Source: an uncultured Spirochaetia bacterium (GTDB lineage: Bacteria; Spirochaetota; Spirochaetia; CAKZLE01). Taken from it: a DNA stretch of 64,000 nucleotides. The notes beneath the pieces are model-generated. The model worked only from the letters and a program-made list of their open reading frames with translations, was not told the origin of the DNA and made no database searches. Of this stretch, positions 8,839 to 16,562 are shown piece after piece (the first letter of the stretch is position 1; each line of letters starts with the position of its first letter). The stretch covers positions 40,518 through 104,517 of the forward strand of contig CAKZLE010000032.1 in NCBI GenBank assembly GCA_937125225.1. The letters run 5' to 3'. Both the position numbers and the translations under genes were made by a program.

Positions 8839-10380
8839 ATGGCAATACAGAAATCTCATTTGAGGAAGATCATCCAGTTGTTCTTCTTCGCTTTGATCGC
8901 ACTTATTGTGATCTCACACACACTTGAAGAGTCCGGAGTCACGATTCCTCTTCTCAGTGGGGCCTCTCTTCATGCGGTATGCCCGTTTGGTGGGGTCGTT
9001 ACCATCTATAATCTGATCGTCGCAGGGTCTTTCATCCCTAAGATCCACGGGGCCTCATTTGTCCTCATGATAATCGTCTTCGCAACAGCTATTCTCTTTG
9101 GACCGGTATTCTGTGGATGGATCTGTCCTTTTGGGACTTTTCAGGAATGGATAGCCTCTTTAGGTAAACGATTATTCAAGAATCAATATGGAAAGATCAT
9201 ACCCAAAAGAGTCGATGGTATGCTACGTTATCTGAGATATGTAGTTCTCCTTTGGGTCATCATCATGACAGCAACCTCTGCTACGTTGGTCTTCTCTGCA
9301 TATGATCCCTATTATGCCCTGTTCAATTTCTGGACCGGAGAGGTGTCAATCACAGGGTTCATCACTCTTGGTATCGTGCTATTACTATCTCTTGTCGTCA
9401 ATCGACCCTTTTGTAAGTATGCCTGTCCCTACGGAGCTCTTTTGGGGATGACGAACTGGTTCAGGGTCTTTCCTGTCAGACGAAAGGCTGCGACCTGTAT
9501 CAACTGTTCCAAGTGTGACAAGGCCTGTCCAATGGATATTGAAGTCTCAAAAGGAGAGCGGGTCAATGATCATCAGTGTATCGCCTGTATGGAATGTACC
9601 TCAGAGGCGGCCTGTCCAATTGAGAATACTGTTGAAGTCACCGGGCCCAAATCCACTAGTAAACTATCTATAAGAGTCTCTCTGATCGCAGTCATGGTAT
9701 TAGTCACTATGTTTGGAGGTATCGCTTTGAGTTCCGCATTCGGTTGGTGGTCTACTGAGAGCAGTAAAGTCCCCCGTCTGATCAAAGAGGGGGTTGCCGC
9801 CGGAGAGTATGATCCAACCGATATTAGGGGCTCCTACAGCTTCGGTGATATAGAAGAGGCCTTTGGTGTCCCTGCAGAGTTACTTGCTGAGGCTTATGGC
9901 TTTGATATCGCTCTAGCAGAGACAATCAAAGCAAAAGATATCGAGAACCTCTATCTTGAGGTAGGTACTGATAGTGTACGGTATCTGACTGCCCTGTATT
10001 CAGGACTTCCCTTTACCGTGACTGATGAGTCGATCCTAACCGATAGAGCCTTAGAGTTACTTAGAGATGCGGGCAAGTTGACAGAGGAGCAGTTTGCTGA
10101 GTTGAACTCGAAACCTCTCTTCGCACTACCGAATACGAAGATCTCTGAGATCCCGGTTGAGGATCATGTAGAGGAGGTTATTATAGCAGGGGTCCTAGAT
10201 ATAAAGGGTAAGCATACTATCGCTGATGTTATTGAGATGGGGGTATCTCAAGAGTTGATAGAACAGGCCCTAGGCCAGGGTGTCAAGCAGAGCGATAACC
10301 TGAGAGATCTCTGTGTTGAGTTAGGAGTCGAGTTCTCTGATGTGAAGGCTGAGATACAACGATTGGTTGATACTCTTTGA
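8839..10380 (+). CDS. NapH/CcoG-like polyferredoxin membrane protein with C-terminal helical modules
   Basis: A 513-residue membrane electron-transfer protein. It has about five membrane segments, two membrane CxxxCP motifs (FCGWICPFG and FCKYACPYG), and two ferredoxin-type clusters (CINCSKCDKACP and CIACMECTSEAACP), followed by a further TM segment at about 280-300. This matches the NapH/NosR/CcoG family (COG0348), which passes electrons through the membrane to periplasmic or quinone-linked partners. The unusual part is the C-terminal 200 residues: a module of the form D-I-x-G-x-x-[ST]-x-x-D-[IV]-x-E-x-[FG]-[GV] recurs near residues 324-350, 454-480 and, more weakly, 485-510. No obvious partner oxidoreductase lies next to it. 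A Cof-type phosphatase gene follows 41 bases downstream. Confidence 0.85.
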   Translation: MAIQKSHLRKIIQLFFFALIALIVISHTLEESGVTIPLLSGASLHAVCPFGGVVTIYNLIVAGSFIPKIHGASFVLMIIVFATAILFGPVFCGWICPFGTFQEWIASLGKRLFKNQYGKIIPKRVDGMLRYLRYVVLLWVIIMTATSATLVFSAYDPYYALFNFWTGEVSITGFITLGIVLLLSLVVNRPFCKYACPYGALLGMTNWFRVFPVRRKAATCINCSKCDKACPMDIEVSKGERVNDHQCIACMECTSEAACPIENTVEVTGPKSTSKLSIRVSLIAVMVLVTMFGGIALSSAFGWWSTESSKVPRLIKEGVAAGEYDPTDIRGSYSFGDIEEAFGVPAELLAEAYGFDIALAETIKAKDIENLYLEVGTDSVRYLTALYSGLPFTVTDESILTDRALELLRDAGKLTEEQFAELNSKPLFALPNTKISEIPVEDHVEEVIIAGVLDIKGKHTIADVIEMGVSQELIEQALGQGVKQSDNLRDLCVELGVEFSDVKAEIQRLVDTL

Positions 10381-10421
10381 CTTAGATGGTAGAGTCCTTA
10401 TGTGATACACAAGGAGTGCAT

Positions 10422-11270
10422 ATGAGTATGATACATAAGGACTGTTCCACCATAGATATCAAGGCGATCGCCTTTGACTTCGATGGGACGTTATTGAATC
10501 CGAATAAGGAGTTGACCCCAAAGACCCTAGAGGCTGTCGAACTTCTCAAAGAGCGAGGGATCTCCATCATTCTCGCTACCGGCAGGTCCTATCGGGCGAT
10601 GCTCCCATTGCAACAACAGCTCAAGACCCATACTCCCTCTATCAATTATAATGGTGCTGCAGTGTATGATGTGACTACCGGAGTCGCTATCCATGAGGTC
10701 CTCCTCGAAGAGGAGATCGCCAGGAAGATCATAGCCTATGGAAGAGAGTATGGACTCCATACCCATGGCTTCCGTCATGAGAGATTACTCTTTGAGGTTG
10801 AGACACCAGAGATCACAAACTATCAGAATCACGTGAAGTTCTCTGGGACGAAGGTAGATTTTGACTCCTATGATTCACTTGAGATGACAAAGATGATGTA
10901 TATCTCGGATGATAAGAAGACCATCGCTCATATCGCGTCTCTTCTCGAAGCAGAGTTCGGGCAACGTATCCAGCATTGCTATTCTTTGTCTACCTACTAT
11001 GAGATGACAGATGGGAGTGTAAACAAGGGAAGAGCCCTTTCGATGGTCCTTGAGGAAATCAAGGTTGATCAAGCTCAATCTATGTCGTTTGGAGATGGGC
11101 ATAACGATCTCCCGATGCTCCTCTTCTCTGAGATCGGGGTCGTCATGGCAAATGCAAGTGAAGAGGTCCGGAAACAGACGGCCTATACCGCCTTGTCAAA
11201 TACCGAGGATGGTGTTGCTCACTTTCTTGATGATTTCTTTAAACTGCAACTTTTTGAAACAAAATTGTAG
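10422..11270 (+). CDS. Cof-type HAD-IIB phosphatase
   Basis: A 282-residue soluble hydrolase of the Cof subfamily. Motif I is AFDFDGTLLN, motif II is ILATGRS, and motifs III/IV are NKGRAL and SFGDGHNDLPML, giving the standard catalytic Asp pair, Thr/Ser, Lys and acidic residues. The C2B cap between motifs II and III has the usual size. Such enzymes dephosphorylate sugar phosphates, phospholipid head groups or flavin precursors; the substrate is not predictable. I chose ATG 10422 because AAGGAG lies 5 bases upstream; an ATG 12 codons earlier has no ribosome site. It follows the NapH-like gene on the same strand but may be expressed independently. Confidence 0.9.
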   Translation: MSMIHKDCSTIDIKAIAFDFDGTLLNPNKELTPKTLEAVELLKERGISIILATGRSYRAMLPLQQQLKTHTPSINYNGAAVYDVTTGVAIHEVLLEEEIARKIIAYGREYGLHTHGFRHERLLFEVETPEITNYQNHVKFSGTKVDFDSYDSLEMTKMMYISDDKKTIAHIASLLEAEFGQRIQHCYSLSTYYEMTDGSVNKGRALSMVLEEIKVDQAQSMSFGDGHNDLPMLLFSEIGVVMANASEEVRKQTAYTALSNTEDGVAHFLDDFFKLQLFETKL

Positions 11271-11297
11271 AATAACCAAATAAATTATAAATATTTG

Positions 11298-11326
11298 TTG
11301 CAATCACTCATAAATCGTGTTTTTAT
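11298..11326 (+). promoter_or_regulatory. Possible promoter for lpdA
   Basis: TTGCAA (11298-11303), a 17-base spacer and TTTTAT (11321-11326), each matching 4 of 6 consensus positions, in an AT-rich gap. The match is moderate only. Confidence 0.35.
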
Positions 11327-11362
11327 ATATCTTTCATAAGATAAAAAACTGGAGGAAACACT

Positions 11363-12751
11363 ATGAGTGAGTATACCTATGATGTTCTCATCATCGGAGC
11401 AGGACCCGGAGGATATGTCGGGGCTATCAGGGCCGCACAGCTTGGATTATCGGTGTGTCTTGTCGAAAAGCATAAAGTCGGTGGGGTATGTCTTAATATC
11501 GGATGTATTCCTTCAAAGAGCCTGATCCATCAGGCAGAGACCTTCTCACATATCTCAGATCTTGAACGGATGGGGGTGACCATCGATCCCTCTTCTTTCT
11601 CATATAAGAAGGTCTTTGAGAAATCTCGTGTGGTAGCAGACAATCTTTCAAAGGGGGTCTCCTTTCTATTGAAGAAGAATGGCGTGGTCCTTCTTGAGGG
11701 TACTGCAGTAATTACGGGTGATCATGAGGTGAGCGTCGATGGTGAGCCACCGGTCACCGCTGGGTCGATCATCATTGCGACAGGGTCTCTTCCTAGAGAG
11801 ATACCCGGTTTTGAATTCGATGAACAACAGATCATCTCCTCCACAGGTGCCCTTATGAGCAGTGAACTGCCCAAGAGTATCTGTATTCTTGGTGGTGGTG
11901 CTATCGGGTGCGAGTTCGCCCATATCCTGAATGCGTTCGGAGTAGAGGTCACCATCATTGAGATGTTAGACCATATCCTCCCTCTAGAGATGGAAGAGAC
12001 GGCAAAACTCCTGACTCGAGCTTTCAAAAAGCGAAAGATCAAAGTCCTCACGAATACAAAAGCTCTTAGCCAGAGCTATGCAGATGGACTCTGTTCGATA
12101 ACGGTTATGGATGCAAAAGGTAGGGAGAAGGTGATCGAAGCCGAAAGACTGATGGTTGTGGTTGGACGAGTCCCTAACACTTCAGGTCTAGGCCTAGAGG
12201 CTGTCGGGGTAACCCTTGAACGCGGGTTCGTCAAGACGAGCGCCTGGTATGAGAGTGATGTCCCTTCCATCTATGCGATTGGAGATGTGATCCCATCACC
12301 TCTTCTTGCTCATGTTGCCTCAAAAGAGGCTGAGATCGCAGTAGAACATATAGCAGGTCTCTCCTCTGCTGAAGGTGTCGATCCACTCTTGATCCCTAAA
12401 TGTGTCTATACAGAACCTCAGGTAGCAAGTTTCGGCCATACCTCAGCAAGCTGTGAAGCAGCTGGAATCAATGTGAAGATAGCCTCTTTCCCCTATAGAG
12501 CGTCAGGAAAGGCTCAGGCAGTTGATGCTGTAGATGGTGAAGTGAGGATCTTAGCAGGCGAAGATGATCAGATACTCGGTGCTGCGATCATAGGAGCAGA
12601 TGCTACTGAGATGATACATGAGCTTTTAGTCGCAAAAGAACATGGACTGACGGTGAGGCAGGTAGCCTCTACTATCCATGCTCATCCGACTCTTTCAGAA
12701 TCGATCGCAGAGAGTCTTAAAGCTATTCATGATGAGGCGATCCATATGTGA
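11363..12751 (+). CDS. lpdA: Dihydrolipoyl dehydrogenase (E3)
   Basis: A 462-residue flavoprotein that reoxidises the dihydrolipoyl groups of 2-oxoacid dehydrogenase or glycine-cleavage complexes using NAD+. The FAD motif IGAGPGGYVGAIRAAQLG (11-28), redox disulfide GGVCLNIGCIPSKS (C43, C48), NAD motif GGGAIGCEFAHILNAFG, second FAD motif YAIGDV and the C-terminal His-Glu catalytic pair in HAHPTLSESI are all intact. The length is normal for the family. A strong GGAGG precedes the ATG. No E1, E2 or H-protein gene is adjacent, so it is a stand-alone E3 whose partner complex lies elsewhere. Its stop codon is three bases from that of the convergent azlD. Confidence 0.95.
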   Translation: MSEYTYDVLIIGAGPGGYVGAIRAAQLGLSVCLVEKHKVGGVCLNIGCIPSKSLIHQAETFSHISDLERMGVTIDPSSFSYKKVFEKSRVVADNLSKGVSFLLKKNGVVLLEGTAVITGDHEVSVDGEPPVTAGSIIIATGSLPREIPGFEFDEQQIISSTGALMSSELPKSICILGGGAIGCEFAHILNAFGVEVTIIEMLDHILPLEMEETAKLLTRAFKKRKIKVLTNTKALSQSYADGLCSITVMDAKGREKVIEAERLMVVVGRVPNTSGLGLEAVGVTLERGFVKTSAWYESDVPSIYAIGDVIPSPLLAHVASKEAEIAVEHIAGLSSAEGVDPLLIPKCVYTEPQVASFGHTSASCEAAGINVKIASFPYRASGKAQAVDAVDGEVRILAGEDDQILGAAIIGADATEMIHELLVAKEHGLTVRQVASTIHAHPTLSESIAESLKAIHDEAIHM

Positions 12752-12754
12752 GGG

Positions 12755-13066
12755 TCAGCCGAAGAGCTGTAAGATCGAGAAGGTCATGATAATGCTTGAA
12801 AGGATGGGTAGGATCATACCTCCTCGAAACCAAGCTATGAGCCCCGCGAGGACTATACCTCCGATTCCGGCTATGGCTATCGGTTGAAAATCGAGAAGGA
12901 CCCCTGGGAAGATAAGGGCTCCTAACGCTGCGATTGGCATGAGTCTTAGGAACTTACCCACCTTCTTTGGGAGTCTATCAAGACCTTTCAGTAAAAAGGG
13001 GATGAGTCGCGGAAGGAAGGTGACCACCGCTGAGAGTAGGATATAGGGGAGCATGGCTCTTGTCAT
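12755..13066 (-). CDS. azlD: AzlD-type branched-chain amino acid exporter subunit
   Basis: A 103-residue, almost entirely hydrophobic protein with about four membrane segments and the conserved early motif ITF-like VVTFLPRLIPF. AzlD proteins partner with AzlC to export branched-chain amino acids and analogues such as azaleucine. The start overlaps the azlC stop by four bases (ATGA), so the two are translationally coupled. No Lrp-type regulator gene is next to it. Confidence 0.88.
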   Translation of the reverse strand: MTRAMLPYILLSAVVTFLPRLIPFLLKGLDRLPKKVGKFLRLMPIAALGALIFPGVLLDFQPIAIAGIGGIVLAGLIAWFRGGMILPILSSIIMTFSILQLFG

Positions 13067-13776
13067 AGAGTTGCTCCCGTGGGTTCCTCATCGTTCAATG
13101 TGAAAGTTCCGATCAGTGCAGAGGCTCCCATCGATATGGCAAAGGCCCATCCAGTAGAAATGGAGAAACGAATGATCAAGATAGAGTTGATTACCGCGGC
13201 TATCATTGCAATCACCAGGAAGGAATGGCGCTTCTTTACCTCAGAGGCTAGTAGAGCCGTGAACATCGCATAGAGTGTGATCCCAACACTATGTTGGATC
13301 CCTGCAGGTAGGATAGAGCCGACAAGGAACCCGGTAAGGGTCCCAGATACCCAGCCGAACCAAGAGGTGATCTCGATCCCCACCATGAATGGTGTTGATA
13401 TGATCCCCACCTGTGCGGAGGCTACAGTGAAGACCTCATCGGTATTCCCAAAGGCTATCATAGCCCTTATGATCGGATTGCGCTCTTTGATCCTTGGAGC
13501 TAAAGATGCACTCATGAGCAGGTATCGTAGATTCACTAACAGCACCCCTATGACCACTTCAGATAGAAGCGCTCCGGTCGCAATGAGATTGACTGCAAAG
13601 AATTGGCTAGCACCTGCAAAGTTGGTTATCGAGAAGAGGGCTGTCTCTAGGAAGAGGAGACCTGCATCTTTAGCGATGAGGCCGAAAGCTATCGCTGCAG
13701 GGAAATACCCTATACTGATAGGGATCCCTGCATACACTCCTGCGATCAGATCTTTTTTAGTCTGTTTTGGTCTCAT
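13063..13776 (-). CDS. azlC: AzlC-type branched-chain amino acid exporter subunit
   Basis: A 237-residue inner-membrane protein with the AzlC hallmarks: an N-terminal GIPISIGYFPAAIAFG segment, FAGASQFFAV, LRYLLMSASLAP and a late pair of hydrophobic helices. With AzlD it forms a small exporter for branched-chain amino acids. The two genes overlap by four bases. A GAGGG lies 14 bases upstream of the ATG, a longer spacing than usual. The gene is divergent from the pelE-like gene and has no visible functional link to it. Confidence 0.9.
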   Translation of the reverse strand: MRPKQTKKDLIAGVYAGIPISIGYFPAAIAFGLIAKDAGLLFLETALFSITNFAGASQFFAVNLIATGALLSEVVIGVLLVNLRYLLMSASLAPRIKERNPIIRAMIAFGNTDEVFTVASAQVGIISTPFMVGIEITSWFGWVSGTLTGFLVGSILPAGIQHSVGITLYAMFTALLASEVKKRHSFLVIAMIAAVINSILIIRFSISTGWAFAISMGASALIGTFTLNDEEPTGATL

Positions 13777-13875
13777 GATAAAGCTTAAACCCTCTATAAA
13801 TGAATTTAATCTATTTTATTCATCCCGAATATGTGTTGCATCATACTAATTGATATGCCAAGAAGTTGCAATTGA

Positions 13876-13904
13876 TTGCTCAGGATGGTGGAGTGTGGTA
13901 TAGT
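13876..13904 (+). promoter_or_regulatory. Promoter for the pelE-F-G operon
   Basis: TTGCTC (13876-13881), a 17-base spacer and TATAGT (13899-13904), about 40 bases before the ATG at 13945. It is the only good sigma-70 match in the azlC-pelE gap. Confidence 0.6.
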
Positions 13905-13944
13905 TTTCTTAATGACACTAAATTAAGAGGATGTACGAGAATCA

Positions 13945-15024
13945 ATGGCAGAGAAGTCTTTTTCCCGTGATGAGATACAATCTCTCTACTTCAAATACAC
14001 CAAACATCCCTGGATCTATCCGTTCATTGCCGGATTGATCTGCATCCTAGACGTCGTCCTTATCGTCCTGTACTATTATAATACCTATGTACTTGATAGG
14101 CAGAATCTGATCTTACTACTGCTACTTGCACATGTGGGACTTACCGTTGGTTTGTATTTCAATAGAAGAAGATCCTCTCCCCAAACGAAGAATATTTCAC
14201 CGGTTCTCTTTCTAGTCATTCCCGGAGTGGGGGGGCTTATCTATGGAGTCCCCTATATGGTCCTCTATGGTTTGGGTTCGAAGAATGCACAGATAGAATA
14301 CAAACATGCCTATACTGAGGAAGAGGAGATCAAATACGAGACGAAGGTCAGTGTGGATTTCTCTCAGATATCAAAGCTCATGGATATGTCTGGGGTGTTC
14401 AGTTATTCAAATGCTTTGAACAAGAAAGAGGTTATCGTCGATCTCCTCTCATCTGAGATCATACAGAACTGTAAGACTCTCAAACGAGGTCTAGATGATG
14501 AGGACCCAGAAGTCGTCCACTATACAGCGACTACTTTGAACTACCTTGAGAACAAGTTCGAACAGTCGATTCGTGAGGCAAGAGATGCGGCAGCAGAGGA
14601 TCTGACTAAAAAGAACTTGGAAGCTCTCGTGACGCTCTATGAGAATTACATCTTCTCTGGGCTTCTCGATGATGATATCGTCCCGATCTATATGAAGAAG
14701 ATCATTGAGATCCTTGAACTGCACGTTGATACCTTCGGTACTGATCTTGATGTAGTGAAGCATCTTGCACGTTGTTATATGAAACAGGGAAAAGGGAAAG
14801 AGACCCTAGATCTCCTACAGGAGGTAGCTCGAGAGAATCCGGATGATGTTGAGATCCAGTTCACGCTCATGAACTACTTCTATGAAGAGGGAGATCTTGT
14901 CCAGGTGAAGAATCTAGCTATGATCATCGATTCGATCGGAGATAATATTTCAGAAGAACAGAGAAAACGAATACAATTTTGGATACAGGATGAAACTGAG
15001 GAAACCGAAGAAAAAACAGATTAA
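13945..15024 (+). CDS. pelE: PelE-like membrane protein with TPR domain
   Basis: A 359-residue protein with three N-terminal hydrophobic segments (about 24-46, 53-72, 85-110) and a cytoplasmic helical region ending in TPR-like repeats (about 265-335, around HLARCYMKQGKGKETLDLLQ). In Pel systems PelE is a membrane protein with cytoplasmic TPRs that joins PelD, PelF and PelG into the synthase complex. Identification rests on this architecture and on its position directly before pelF and pelG, because PelE diverges strongly in sequence. It overlaps pelF by 35 bases, implying coupled translation. The C-terminus is strongly acidic (TEETEEKTD). A generic TPR membrane protein is the alternative, but context argues for PelE. 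Confidence 0.7.
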   Translation: MAEKSFSRDEIQSLYFKYTKHPWIYPFIAGLICILDVVLIVLYYYNTYVLDRQNLILLLLLAHVGLTVGLYFNRRRSSPQTKNISPVLFLVIPGVGGLIYGVPYMVLYGLGSKNAQIEYKHAYTEEEEIKYETKVSVDFSQISKLMDMSGVFSYSNALNKKEVIVDLLSSEIIQNCKTLKRGLDDEDPEVVHYTATTLNYLENKFEQSIREARDAAAEDLTKKNLEALVTLYENYIFSGLLDDDIVPIYMKKIIEILELHVDTFGTDLDVVKHLARCYMKQGKGKETLDLLQEVARENPDDVEIQFTLMNYFYEEGDLVQVKNLAMIIDSIGDNISEEQRKRIQFWIQDETEETEEKTD

Positions 15025-16561
15025 GCTCTTTAGGGGCGAACTCGATAATAGAAAGCCACGTGATTGGGGCCGAAAAGGTGTGTCCTTGGAGCCTGACGGG
15101 AAGACTATCTGTCTCATCTTGGAGGGGGCCTATCCCTATATTGCAGGAGGTGTCTCTTCTTGGGTACAGCAACTTCTGACTGTCATGAAGGATTATCGAT
15201 TCAAGATCCTGACGATCATGGCCAGTGAAGATCAGGTAAAGGATATCAAGTATACCTTTCCTGAGAATGTCATCGAATTCAGAACGATATATCTCTATGA
15301 CTTTATGAATTTAGATGAGACGAGGAAACATCATATCAGGTTATCGGCTGAAGAGAAGGAGGAGTTGAGAAAGTTCACCTTCTTCGATGCTACGATCAAT
15401 TGGGAGGTGATGACTCATCTCGTCTGTGACCCGACACGTATTGGGAACACGATCGATTTTCTCATGAGTAGTAACTTCTTTGATAACCTCACGGCTCTCT
15501 ATCTTGAACGCTACGAGGAGGAGGGGTTCACCCTCTTCTTCTGGACTTTCAGGTCTATGTTAGCGACCCTGATCTCTGTCATGCAGCAACCTCTTCCAGA
15601 TGCTGATGTCTATCATGCGATATCAACAGGCTATGCAGGTCTGATCGGTCTGATCGGAAAATTCACCTTCGGAAAACCGTTCATCCTCACAGAACATGGT
15701 ATATATGCTCGTGAGCGGGAGGAGGAGATCCTGAAGGTGGATTGGGTCAAAGGTCCCTATAAGAAGCTATGGATCGACTATTTCTATTTCCTTTCACGGG
15801 GAGCCTACCAGACCTGTGATCTTTCCATAGCACTTTATGAACATAACAGTCTGATACAGAGAGGTCTCGGTGTTGACCCGGAACGAGCCTATGTCATCCC
15901 TAATGGGGTTGATTATGAGGGGTTTCCCAGACATAAGGATCCACATGAGACTTTCAATATAGGGGCTATTCTCCGAGTCGTCCCGATCAAGGATGTGAAG
16001 ACTTTGATAAAAGCCTTCAGTTATGTATATGATACCTATAAAGATACATTACTCTATATCATCGGACCTGATGAGGAGGAGGAGGACTATGCGAGAGAAT
16101 GCAGAGACCTCGTCTCCGAACTGGGTTTGAAAGAGCAGATCATCTTCACCGGACAAGTCAATATCAAAGAGTATATGCCCATATTGGATGTCATCGTCCT
16201 GACTTCGATATCAGAGGCCCAGCCCCTAGTCATCTTGGAGGCATATGCCTGTGCGACAGCTGTGGTCTCTTCTGATGTTGGATCCTGTCGTGACCTCGTT
16301 GAGGGGGTTGGGGATGGCTTCGGTAATGGTGGGATCATCACTAAACCGGTATCACCTAGAGAGACAGCTGATGCGATCATCTACTTCTATGAGAACCCAG
16401 ATGTGTTGAAACAGTATGGGCTAAATGGGCTCGAGCGTACCAAGGTCATATATAGCAGAAAAGCTGTATTTGAGGCATATGATGAGATCTATCAGATCTC
16501 TCTGCAGAGTGCTCGTGGAGAGGATGTGCAGATCGGATTACATATTGGAGATATGAAATAA
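14990..16561 (+). CDS. pelF: PelF-like GT4 glycosyltransferase
   Basis: A 523-residue cytosolic GT-B glycosyltransferase of family GT4. The PelF-type N-terminal signature ILEGAYPYIAGGVSSWV (44-58 region) is clear, as are FILTEHGIYAREREEE (about 231-246), VIPNGVD (302-308) and the donor-binding EX7E motif E409-AQPLVIL-E417. The basic N-terminus (about 1-30) is longer than in many homologues. PelF is the polymerising transferase of the Pel polysaccharide, working on UDP-sugars beside the PelG channel. The gene starts inside pelE and ends one base before pelG, a tight operon. No transmembrane segment is seen. The sugar specificity of this homologue is unknown. Confidence 0.92.
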   Translation: MKLRKPKKKQIKLFRGELDNRKPRDWGRKGVSLEPDGKTICLILEGAYPYIAGGVSSWVQQLLTVMKDYRFKILTIMASEDQVKDIKYTFPENVIEFRTIYLYDFMNLDETRKHHIRLSAEEKEELRKFTFFDATINWEVMTHLVCDPTRIGNTIDFLMSSNFFDNLTALYLERYEEEGFTLFFWTFRSMLATLISVMQQPLPDADVYHAISTGYAGLIGLIGKFTFGKPFILTEHGIYAREREEEILKVDWVKGPYKKLWIDYFYFLSRGAYQTCDLSIALYEHNSLIQRGLGVDPERAYVIPNGVDYEGFPRHKDPHETFNIGAILRVVPIKDVKTLIKAFSYVYDTYKDTLLYIIGPDEEEEDYARECRDLVSELGLKEQIIFTGQVNIKEYMPILDVIVLTSISEAQPLVILEAYACATAVVSSDVGSCRDLVEGVGDGFGNGGIITKPVSPRETADAIIYFYENPDVLKQYGLNGLERTKVIYSRKAVFEAYDEIYQISLQSARGEDVQIGLHIGDMK

Positions 16562-16562
16562 T

